Below, one piece after another: positions 6,957 through 11,924 of a DNA stretch of 11,924 nt. Where the stretch lies: positions 1 to 11,924 of the forward strand of contig JAWVZU010000112.1 in assembly GCA_033722075.1 (NCBI GenBank), read 5' to 3'. This DNA is from JAWVZU01 sp033722075 (GTDB lineage Bacteria > Pseudomonadota > Gammaproteobacteria > Xanthomonadales > SZUA-38). The number at the start of each line of letters is the position of its first letter. Within the stretch, counting starts at the first letter, position 1. The notes under the pieces are model-generated. The model was given only the letters and a program-made list of their open reading frames with translations, had not been told where the DNA came from and did not search any database. Position numbers and translations under genes: made by a program.

Positions 6957-7768
6957 CCGTAGCTTTCCTCGGATCCGGGATAATGCCCTTCCTTGACTGA
7001 CGATACATAGGCCGAGAGCGCTCCGGGAATATCTTCGGCATCGGCCATGAAGTTGCGCACGAACCGGGCTTTCGGTCCCGACCCGAGGCCCAGCAGGTCG
7101 TGGAGGACAAGCACCTGTCCGTCGCAGGCAGGACCGGCGCCGATGCCGATGGTCGGAATGCCCAGCGACTCGGTGATGCGGCCGGCAAGCGCGTCCGGGA
7201 CACACTCCAGGACCAGCAGCGAGGCACCGGCATCCTCGAGACTCCGGGCGTCTTCGACGATCCGCTCGGCCTCTTCTTCCGCCCTTCCCTGCACACGGTA
7301 GCCGCCCAACTGGTGGACCGACTGAGGCGTCAGACCAAGATGCGCGCAGACGGGAATGCCGGCATCGACCAGCCGGCGGGTAATGTCGGCGATGCGACCA
7401 CCCCCCTCGAGCTTGACCATCTGCATGCCGCCCTCGGCCATCAGGCGACCGGCATTCTCCAGCGCCCGATCCACGTCGCGGAAACTCAGAAAGGGCATGT
7501 CACCGATCAGGACCGGGCGGGACGCCCCACGCGCCACGGCGGCACAGTGGTAGACCATGTGATCCACGGTGACCGGCAGGGTGGACGAGCGACCCTGCAC
7601 CACCATGCCCAGGGAATCTCCGACCAGGATGACATCCACCCCGGCCGCGTCCAGGGCTTCGGCAAAAGTCGCGTCATAGGCCGTCAGGCAGGCAATCTTC
7701 TCGCCGGATGCCTTCAGTTTCGTCAGACCGGGAATGGTCAGCGGTTGGCCGCGGTCTTTTCCGTACAT
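6953..7768 (-). CDS. panB: 3-methyl-2-oxobutanoate hydroxymethyltransferase (ketopantoate hydroxymethyltransferase)
   Basis: 271 residues. Transfers a one-carbon unit from methylene-tetrahydrofolate to 2-oxoisovalerate, giving ketopantoate, the first committed step of pantothenate synthesis. Family motifs run in order: LTAYDATFA (28-36), LVGDSLGMVVQG (48-59), IGDMPF (88-93), VKLEGG (118-123), AHLGLTPQS (142-150) and GIGAGPACDGQVLV (208-221). By homology Asp51, Asp90 and Glu121 bind the metal and Glu188 (LECVP) is the catalytic base. ATG 7768 has AGGA six bases upstream, and this start makes the gene overlap the folK end by 31 bases. The panB stop overlaps the panC start. The reduced-folate need of PanB gives a metabolic link to the preceding folK. 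Confidence 0.98.
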   Translation of the reverse strand: MYGKDRGQPLTIPGLTKLKASGEKIACLTAYDATFAEALDAAGVDVILVGDSLGMVVQGRSSTLPVTVDHMVYHCAAVARGASRPVLIGDMPFLSFRDVDRALENAGRLMAEGGMQMVKLEGGGRIADITRRLVDAGIPVCAHLGLTPQSVHQLGGYRVQGRAEEEAERIVEDARSLEDAGASLLVLECVPDALAGRITESLGIPTIGIGAGPACDGQVLVLHDLLGLGSGPKARFVRNFMADAEDIPGALSAYVSSVKEGHYPGSEESYG

Positions 7769-8265
7769 GCTTCGTCCTGAGACAAGGGTTCAACGCCTGC
7801 TGCGTCCGCACAGTCTTTCAGCAGCTCCGCCACCGAGGCAAGCCCGGGCACCTGGAACTCCGGGGCAATCTCTGCCCAGGGCACCAGCACGAAGGCGCGC
7901 TCGGCGATGCGCGGATGGGGAATGGTCAGCCCGACCTCGTCGCTGATCCGGCCACCGAAGGCCAGCAGGTCGAGGTCCAGCGTTCGCGGGCCCCACTTGA
8001 GCTCCCGCTGCCTGCCCTGGCTTTCTTCGATGCCCCTCATGCAACGCAGCAGAGCCGACGGCGACAGCGAAGACCGCAATTCGGCGACGGCATTGATGAA
8101 CGACGGCTGATCGGTGATGCCCCAGGGCGGCGACTCGTACATTCGGGAAACCCGAACGACGCTAACGCCCGGATCGTCGTCCAGGGCAGCCAACCCCAGC
8201 CCGATCTGCCGCAACGGCTCACCCACGTTGCCGCCGAGGCCGATAAAGACGCGCTCGTCGCTCAC
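7738..8265 (-). CDS. folK: 2-amino-4-hydroxy-6-hydroxymethyldihydropteridine pyrophosphokinase
   Basis: 175 residues. Transfers pyrophosphate from ATP to 6-hydroxymethyl-dihydropterin in the folate pathway, in the cytosol. The N-terminal FIGLGGNVGEP (7-17), pterin-binding YESPPWGITDQPSFINAV (43-60) and HPPK signature KWGPRTLDLDLL (90-101) are all present. Asp97 and Asp99 are the expected magnesium ligands. IPHPRIAERAFVL (115-127) completes the fold. The start is a GTG overlapping the pcnB stop (GTGA), so translation is likely coupled. The last 10 codons overlap panB and look like a poorly conserved tail. pcnB-folK-pan clustering is shared with E. coli and Xanthomonas. Confidence 0.97.
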   Translation of the reverse strand: MSDERVFIGLGGNVGEPLRQIGLGLAALDDDPGVSVVRVSRMYESPPWGITDQPSFINAVAELRSSLSPSALLRCMRGIEESQGRQRELKWGPRTLDLDLLAFGGRISDEVGLTIPHPRIAERAFVLVPWAEIAPEFQVPGLASVAELLKDCADAAGVEPLSQDEACTEKTAANR

Positions 8266-9584
8266 TGGCCCGTTTCGCCGGACTTCTGCTTTCCCCGGCG
8301 GCGCGGTCGGCCGCCCTTGCCGGACTGGGGCGCAAGCGCATCCTTCAGCGCCTTTCCGGACAGCTCCTGGAGCTCCGTCCAGTACTGGCCCAGTTCGGCC
8401 AGGGATTCGTCCTGTTCCGCTCGCAGCAGCAGGAAATCGTAGCCGGCGCGAAACCGTGGATGCTCGAGCAGCTTTCGGGCCTTCTTCCCCACCTTGTGCT
8501 TGAATCGCGGCTGAAGGTGCCAGATGTCCCGCATGGGAACGCTGAAACGCCGCGGCACCGCGATCTGCTCGACCTGGCGCGAGATGACTTCCTCGGCCGC
8601 GCTGTGGATCGCGTCATGCAGGGGCATGCCGTCGGCCACCGCCGGTTCGACACGGGTCTGCAAGGGAGCCCAGAGCAGAACCGCGAACAGGAATGCGGGT
8701 GTCACCGGCTTGTTCTGCGCAACCCGTTCGTCGGTGTTCTCCATCGCCCGCTGAAGCATTCGGGCGTAACCGGGTTGTTCTCGCGCGCAGCGGGCCGAGT
8801 CCGGAAACAGTGCTTCGAACAGGCCATAATGCTGGAGCAAGCGAGTGGTTCGCTGCGCGTGGCCGGTCAGGAACAGTTTCAGAACTTCATCGAAGAGACG
8901 GGCCGGCGGCACCTGGTCGAGCGACGCACCGAGCTCGGTCAGGGGCTTTTCCGTGGCCGGATCGATGTCCAGCTGCAGTTTTGCCGCGAAGCGCACCGCC
9001 CGCAGCAGCCGGACCGGGTCCTCGCGGTAGCGCTGTTCCGGATCGCCGATCAGTCGCAGCCGCCGCGCCTTCAGATCCTCGAACCCGCCGACGTAATCCC
9101 TCACCGAGAAATCCTCGATGTTGTAGTACAGCGCGTTGATCGTGAAGTCGCGCCGCTCGGCGTCTTCTTCGATGGACCCGTAGACATTGTCGGAGATCAG
9201 TCGCCCGTCGCGGACCTCCCGGTCGCCTCCGTCATCCCCGTCATCGTCTCCGCGACCGCGGAAGGTCGCTACCTCGATATAGTCCCGCCCGAAGTGGATG
9301 TGGGCCAGGCGAAATCGCCGTCCGATCAGACGACAGTTTCGGAAAGCCTTGCGAATCTGCTCCGGTGTCGCATCGGTGGCCACGTCGAAGTCCTTGGGCT
9401 CATGGCCGAGCAGGACGTCGCGAACACACCCACCGACCAGGTAGGACTGGTAGCCACAGTCCTTGAGCCGGTAGAGGACCTTCAGTGCATTCTGGCTGAC
9501 ACAGCCCCGGGACAGCGTATGTTCGGGGCGCGGGATGATCCGAGGGCTGTTCGGTGGCTTGTGCGGATCCTGGCTGGTGCCCAA
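8262..9584 (-). CDS. pcnB: Poly(A) polymerase I
   Basis: 440 residues from a TTG at 9584. Adds 3' poly(A) tails that mark RNAs for decay. The class II nucleotidyl-transferase core is clear: SYLVGGCVRD (47-56), catalytic KDFDVATDATPEQI (64-77; Asp65 and Asp67), GRRFRLAHIHFG (88-99), EVATFRG (104-110), third acidic residue in RRDFTINALYYN (144-155; Asp146) and RYREDPVRLLRAVRFAAKL (185-203). These match PcnB better than CCA-adding enzyme. The tail after about 420 is Arg/Lys-rich, as in E. coli. Residues 111-121 form an Asp/Gly-rich loop. No ATG or GTG exists in frame before the conserved region. TTG 9584 is preferred because GGAAG lies 8 bases upstream and a -10/-35 pair predicts a start near 9609; TTG 9599 (five residues longer) is the alternative. 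First gene of the folK-panB-panC unit. Confidence 0.95.
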   Translation of the reverse strand: MGTSQDPHKPPNSPRIIPRPEHTLSRGCVSQNALKVLYRLKDCGYQSYLVGGCVRDVLLGHEPKDFDVATDATPEQIRKAFRNCRLIGRRFRLAHIHFGRDYIEVATFRGRGDDDGDDGGDREVRDGRLISDNVYGSIEEDAERRDFTINALYYNIEDFSVRDYVGGFEDLKARRLRLIGDPEQRYREDPVRLLRAVRFAAKLQLDIDPATEKPLTELGASLDQVPPARLFDEVLKLFLTGHAQRTTRLLQHYGLFEALFPDSARCAREQPGYARMLQRAMENTDERVAQNKPVTPAFLFAVLLWAPLQTRVEPAVADGMPLHDAIHSAAEEVISRQVEQIAVPRRFSVPMRDIWHLQPRFKHKVGKKARKLLEHPRFRAGYDFLLLRAEQDESLAELGQYWTELQELSGKALKDALAPQSGKGGRPRRRGKQKSGETGQ

Positions 9585-9615
9585 ATCGATCGCTTCCAAG
9601 CTGGTGAAGGCACGT

Positions 9616-9645
9616 ATGCTACCAGCCCGACGCTTGCCTTGTCAT
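9616..9645 (-). promoter_or_regulatory. Predicted sigma-70-type promoter for pcnB-folK-panB-panC
   Basis: Minus strand: -35 ATGACA (9645-9640, five of six consensus), 18-base spacer, -10 TAGCAT (9621-9616, four of six). Transcription would begin near 9609, leaving a leader of about 25 bases to the TTG at 9584. Read by eye only. Confidence 0.4.
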
Positions 9646-9666
9646 CGCAGCCCAGATGGAGACAAT
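9639..9666 (+). promoter_or_regulatory. Predicted sigma-70-type promoter for fdxA
   Basis: Plus strand: -35 TTGTCA (9639-9644, five of six consensus), 16-base spacer, -10 GACAAT (9661-9666, four of six). The start would be near 9673, about 24 bases before the ATG. The -35 overlaps the -35 of the opposing pcnB promoter. Confidence 0.38.
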
Positions 9667-9696
9667 GGGGGCAGTGTCCCGGTTCCGGAATCTTGA

Positions 9697-10020
9697 ATGA
9701 CCTTTGTAGTTACCGAAAGTTGCATCAAGTGCAAGTACACCGACTGCGTGGAAGTCTGTCCCGTCGACTGCTTTCACGAGGGCCCCAATTTCCTGGTCAT
9801 CGACCCGGAAGAGTGCATCGACTGCACCCTGTGCGAACCAGAGTGTCCGGTGGAGGCAATCTACCCCGAGGAGGACCTGCCGGCCGACCAGGCGCATTTC
9901 CTGGAATTGAACCGGGAACTGTCGTTGGAATGGCCCGTCATCACGGAAATGAAGGAAGCGCCGCCGGACGCCGCCGACTGGGAGGACGTTCCGGACAAGC
10001 TCGAGCACCTAGAGCGGTGA
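9697..10020 (+). CDS. fdxA: 7Fe ferredoxin ([3Fe-4S][4Fe-4S], Azotobacter FdI type)
   Basis: 107 residues, very close in sequence and length to Azotobacter vinelandii ferredoxin I. A small acidic cytosolic electron carrier. The N-terminal half has nine cysteines in the FdI pattern: CIKCKYTDCVEVCPVDC (9-25) and CIDCTLCEPEC (40-50). By homology Cys9, 17 and 50 hold the [3Fe-4S] cluster and Cys21, 40, 43 and 46 the [4Fe-4S] cluster; Cys25 matches the free cysteine next to the cluster in FdI. The C-terminal half keeps the FdI extension, ending in LEHLER. ATG 9697 follows GGAA at 6 bases. It is transcribed divergently from pcnB and converges on bamC, with 41 bases between their stops. The partner enzyme is not evident here; in FdI-type systems roles in oxidative stress and redox balance are known. 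Confidence 0.97.
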   Translation: MTFVVTESCIKCKYTDCVEVCPVDCFHEGPNFLVIDPEECIDCTLCEPECPVEAIYPEEDLPADQAHFLELNRELSLEWPVITEMKEAPPDAADWEDVPDKLEHLER

Positions 10021-10061
10021 CGGAGACCCGCCCCGGCCAGCGGTAACGCGAGTAGTCCAGG

Positions 10062-10691
10062 CTAACCGAGACGCTCCTCCAGTGCACCGAGGACGTCGTT
10101 CACGACCCGCTCCGGCGCCTCGCCCCCTTCCTCGGTCATGAGACGCACCCGGCTGGCGGCACCCGCCTCTTCGATCGACACGCGATAGACACCACTGTGG
10201 TCGGTGGGCCCTTTCCGCCGCAGGATCCAGCGGGCGAAGACGCCGGGACGGTTGTCCCGAGCCTCCCGGTCGACGTATTCGACCAGGTACGCGCTGGTGG
10301 AGTCGTCCCGCTCGACGATCTCGACGCCGATCCGCTCCAGGGCGAACCCAAGGCGCCGGTAGACGCTGTCCAACGCGTCCGGGACCAGGAGCGTTGCCCC
10401 CTCTCCCGTGTACTCCAGGCGAACATCGGTCGGCGTCTCGGAAGGTGCATTGGCGGGCCGAACCGGCCCACCCGCGACGCGCGAGTAGGTTGAATCCGGC
10501 ACGCGCATGGAACGAGTCGTATCCGGCGCGTCCAGGTCCGGCGGGACTTCCAGCGGCCGTCCCGCGCCAACTTCGTCGTATTCGGTGTTTCGATTGAACA
10601 GGCCACAGCCGGCCAGCAGAATCGCCAGACCGACGATCACCGCCAGCCGCAACGGCCGACCTCGTATTGTTCTTTTGTGCTTGTTGTTCAT
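10062..10691 (-). CDS. bamC: BamC-like (NlpB/DapX) outer-membrane assembly lipoprotein, short form
   Basis: 209 residues. A basic N terminus and hydrophobic stretch lead to the lipobox LLAGC (lipidated Cys29), so it is an exported lipoprotein. Next comes the low-complexity segment with the BamC-type pattern RPLEVPPDLDAP (45-56), then one alpha/beta domain (about 90-209: LEYTGEGATLLVP, YRRLGFALERIGVEIVERDD, YLVEYVD, GVYRVSIEE, VRLMTEEG). BamC is an accessory of the BamABCDE machine that inserts beta-barrel proteins; in E. coli it binds BamD. E. coli BamC is about 344 residues with two helix-grip domains, so the second appears absent here. The gene overlaps the dapA stop (ATGA), and the dapA-bamC order is that of E. 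coli, which strengthens the call. SD-like GGA sits 7 bases before the ATG. Confidence 0.82.
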   Translation of the reverse strand: MNNKHKRTIRGRPLRLAVIVGLAILLAGCGLFNRNTEYDEVGAGRPLEVPPDLDAPDTTRSMRVPDSTYSRVAGGPVRPANAPSETPTDVRLEYTGEGATLLVPDALDSVYRRLGFALERIGVEIVERDDSTSAYLVEYVDREARDNRPGVFARWILRRKGPTDHSGVYRVSIEEAGAASRVRLMTEEGGEAPERVVNDVLGALEERLG

Positions 10692-11581
10692 AACAATTCC
10701 GATTGATAGTCCTGCCGGACCATTTGCATGAGCTCTTCAACCAACGCGCCGGAGGCCGGGACCAGCGGTCTCCGGATGCCCGGCCCGATTCGACCCAGCC
10801 GATGCAGCAGTGCCTTGACCGGGATCGGATTCGGCTCAGCCATCAAGGCTCGGTGCAGCGGCGCAAGATGCGCCTGTATCTTTTTCGCCCGGCCCCAGTT
10901 TTCATCCCGGGCCGCGTCACACAGTTCGACCATCGAACCGGGCACAACGTTCGCCGTGACCGAGATGACGCCCACACCACCATGCTGCAGCGTGTCCAGG
11001 CAACTGGCATCGTCCCCGCTCATGATCGCGAATCCCACCGCACAGGCATCGACCAGGGCATCGATTCGAGCCGGGTCCGCCACGGCCTCCTTGATGCCGA
11101 CCACCGATTCCAGCCGGGAGAGCGCCCCGACCGTCTCGGGAAGCAGGTCGACGCCGGTTCGCGACGGGACATTGTAGAGCACCAGCGGCAGATCCACAGC
11201 GTCCGTCAACGCATGATAGTGTCCTTCTAGGCCCTTCTGCGTCGTTCTCAGGTAGTAGGGCGTCACGCAAAGCAGCGCGTCGACCCCCAGGCCCTCCGCG
11301 ATGGCTGCCAGGGATACGGCCTTACGCGTCGCCGGCGAACCCACGCCCGCCATCAGGGGCAAACGCCCGTCGGCGCAGCGAATGGCTGCCTCGAGCAGCG
11401 TCGCGTACTCGGTCTCGTCCAATGCGGCCGACTCACCGGTGGTGCCCGCAAGGACAATTCCATCCGTCCCCGCCGCCACGTGAGCGTCGATGAGGCGACC
11501 CAGGGCGTTCTCATCCACCCCGCCGTCCTCCTGCATGGGAGTCACCAGCGCAACCCAACTGCCGCGCGGGGAAAACTGCAT
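10688..11581 (-). CDS. dapA: 4-hydroxy-tetrahydrodipicolinate synthase
   Basis: 297 residues (E. coli 292). Condenses pyruvate with aspartate semialdehyde, the entry step to diaminopimelate for peptidoglycan and to lysine. The TIM-barrel lyase motifs are clear: VALVTPM (10-16), GTTGESAAL (46-54), VTPYY (106-110), LYNVPSRTG (135-143), GIKEA (162-166, Schiff-base Lys164), SGDDAS (188-193) and EPNPIPVK (249-256). Aligned to E. coli by a constant offset of 3, the triad is Thr47, Tyr110 and Tyr136, with Arg141 at the entrance. Residues at the E. coli lysine feedback site are largely changed. The frame opens 11 codons earlier, but ATG 11581 is chosen because GAGAGGA lies 5 bases upstream and it gives the normal N terminus. 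Followed by bamC with a 4-base overlap. Confidence 0.98.
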   Translation of the reverse strand: MQFSPRGSWVALVTPMQEDGGVDENALGRLIDAHVAAGTDGIVLAGTTGESAALDETEYATLLEAAIRCADGRLPLMAGVGSPATRKAVSLAAIAEGLGVDALLCVTPYYLRTTQKGLEGHYHALTDAVDLPLVLYNVPSRTGVDLLPETVGALSRLESVVGIKEAVADPARIDALVDACAVGFAIMSGDDASCLDTLQHGGVGVISVTANVVPGSMVELCDAARDENWGRAKKIQAHLAPLHRALMAEPNPIPVKALLHRLGRIGPGIRRPLVPASGALVEELMQMVRQDYQSELL

Positions 11582-11612
11582 TGCAGTCCTCTCGTTGGAC
11601 CTGAACCCGCGC

Positions 11613-11642
11613 ATGGTACTTAGGGGTGGTTCCTGCTTGCAA
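11613..11642 (-). promoter_or_regulatory. Possible sigma-70-type promoter for dapA-bamC
   Basis: Minus strand: -35 TTGCAA (11642-11637, four of six), 18-base spacer, -10 TACCAT (11618-11613, four of six). The predicted start is near 11606, about 25 bases before the dapA ATG. Weak match, placed by position. Confidence 0.3.
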
Positions 11643-11649
11643 CCTTGAC

Positions 11650-11680
11650 GCGCTTACGATTCGAGCAAATCGTGGAGCGC
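11650..11680 (-). other. Two-part hairpin upstream of dapA
   Basis: GCGCT and AGCGC (11650-11654 with 11676-11680) enclose a perfect inner stem ACGATT/AATCGT (11656-11661 with 11668-11673) around a 6-base loop, with a 1-by-2 internal mismatch. It lies between the stop of the upstream gene and the dapA promoter candidate. No T-run follows, so it could be a processing or stabilising structure at the end of the upstream mRNA, or an operator-like inverted repeat for dapA. Confidence 0.45.
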
Positions 11681-11719
11681 CTGGTGCGACTCAGGCTGAG
11701 GCAATGCCACCCGCGCGGA

Positions 11720-11924
11720 TCAGGGATCCGGGTCACCCTCAAACGAGTCTTCGTAGATCGAATCGCTCTCCAAGGTCACTGTTGCGACCGAGGCACTCGC
11801 GGAATCCACCTCGAATCCGGGTGGGCCGGTCGCCGACGCGATGACCTGCACTTGCTGCGCCGGCAAGGTCAGCGGCCGAAAGGACAGCGTGAACTCCAGC
11901 GTCTCCCCGACGCCGAGAGAGTAA
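11720..11924 (-). CDS. C-terminal fragment of an exported-looking beta-rich protein (cut by window edge)
   Basis: Only the last 67 codons are inside the window, read from 11923 to the TGA at 11720. The fragment (beginning YSLGVGETLEFTLSFRP) alternates hydrophobic and polar residues, lacks cysteine and is rich in Ser, Thr, Val and Gly, like an extracellular beta-sandwich. It ends in SIYEDSFEGDPDP, which resembles the IF/IY-x-D-x-FE tail that I recall at the ends of many secreted proteins of Lysobacterales and Wenzhouxiangella-like bacteria; this recollection needs a search. No family or function can be assigned from this piece. It lies upstream of dapA on the same strand, with 138 bases to the dapA ATG. 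Confidence 0.7.
   Translation of the reverse strand, partial: YSLGVGETLEFTLSFRPLTLPAQQVQVIASATGPPGFEVDSASASVATVTLESDSIYEDSFEGDPDP

Noticed and set aside
5743..6962. Plus-strand open frames across the panC-panD gap
   Set aside because: They extend into the antisense of panD and panC and show no motif or ribosome site. The gap itself is better explained as leader and terminator.
6957..7205. Upstream extension of panC
   Set aside because: This part of the frame is inside panB in another frame, and PanC homology begins only after the GTG at 6956.
8460..10046. A 528-codon plus-strand open frame running over pcnB into the ferredoxin gene
   Set aside because: It is antisense to pcnB and then out of frame with fdxA, both well-supported genes. 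Its sequence shows no family features.
11581..11614. dapA start at 11614
   Set aside because: The 11 extra residues are not part of the family, have no ribosome site, and overlap the predicted -10. ATG 11581 has a good GAGAGGA.
1..11924. Mobile element, prophage or defence island
   Set aside because: No transposase, integrase, terminal repeats or phage genes. The genes are housekeeping with uniform base use and conserved order.

Overview
The window reads as core chromosome of a GC-rich gammaproteobacterium. The gene order pcnB-folK-panB-panC-panD-pgi, the dapA-bamC pair, an Azotobacter-type 7Fe ferredoxin, a TonB-dependent receptor and a secreted multi-domain subtilase together resemble the Lysobacterales/Xanthomonadales and Wenzhouxiangella-like lineages. 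That placement is inferred from gene order and protein style; no rRNA or marker search was possible. Almost everything is on the minus strand; the ferredoxin gene is the only confident plus-strand gene.

Layout from left to right: the N-terminal part of a TonB-dependent receptor (runs off the left edge); a CYTH-domain protein; an intrinsic terminator; a secreted S8 serine protease with PPC, PKD and C-terminal beta domains; pgi (glucose-6-phosphate isomerase); panD; a 333-base non-coding stretch with repeats, predicted RNA structure and a strong minus-strand terminator; panC, panB, folK and pcnB, tightly overlapped; a short divergent promoter region; fdxA on the plus strand; bamC and dapA, overlapped; a dapA upstream region with a hairpin; and the last 67 codons of an exported-looking protein cut by the right edge.

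The genes fall into recognisable units. pcnB-folK-panB-panC is one transcription unit by overlaps (GTGA, 31 nt, GTGA) and joins RNA polyadenylation, folate synthesis and pantothenate synthesis. panD supplies beta-alanine for PanC and is separated from it by the terminator-containing leader, so panD-pgi may be expressed separately or by regulated read-through. dapA-bamC joins lysine/diaminopimelate synthesis to an outer-membrane assembly lipoprotein, as in E. coli.

I did not find a clear unknown multi-gene system. The points most worth a second look are the panC-panD leader (two 14-nt repeats, both able to pair with one upstream segment, one copy abutting the terminator), the absence of any ATG or GTG start for pcnB, loss of lysine-site residues in DapA, a short one-domain BamC, and the Cys-rich subtilase.
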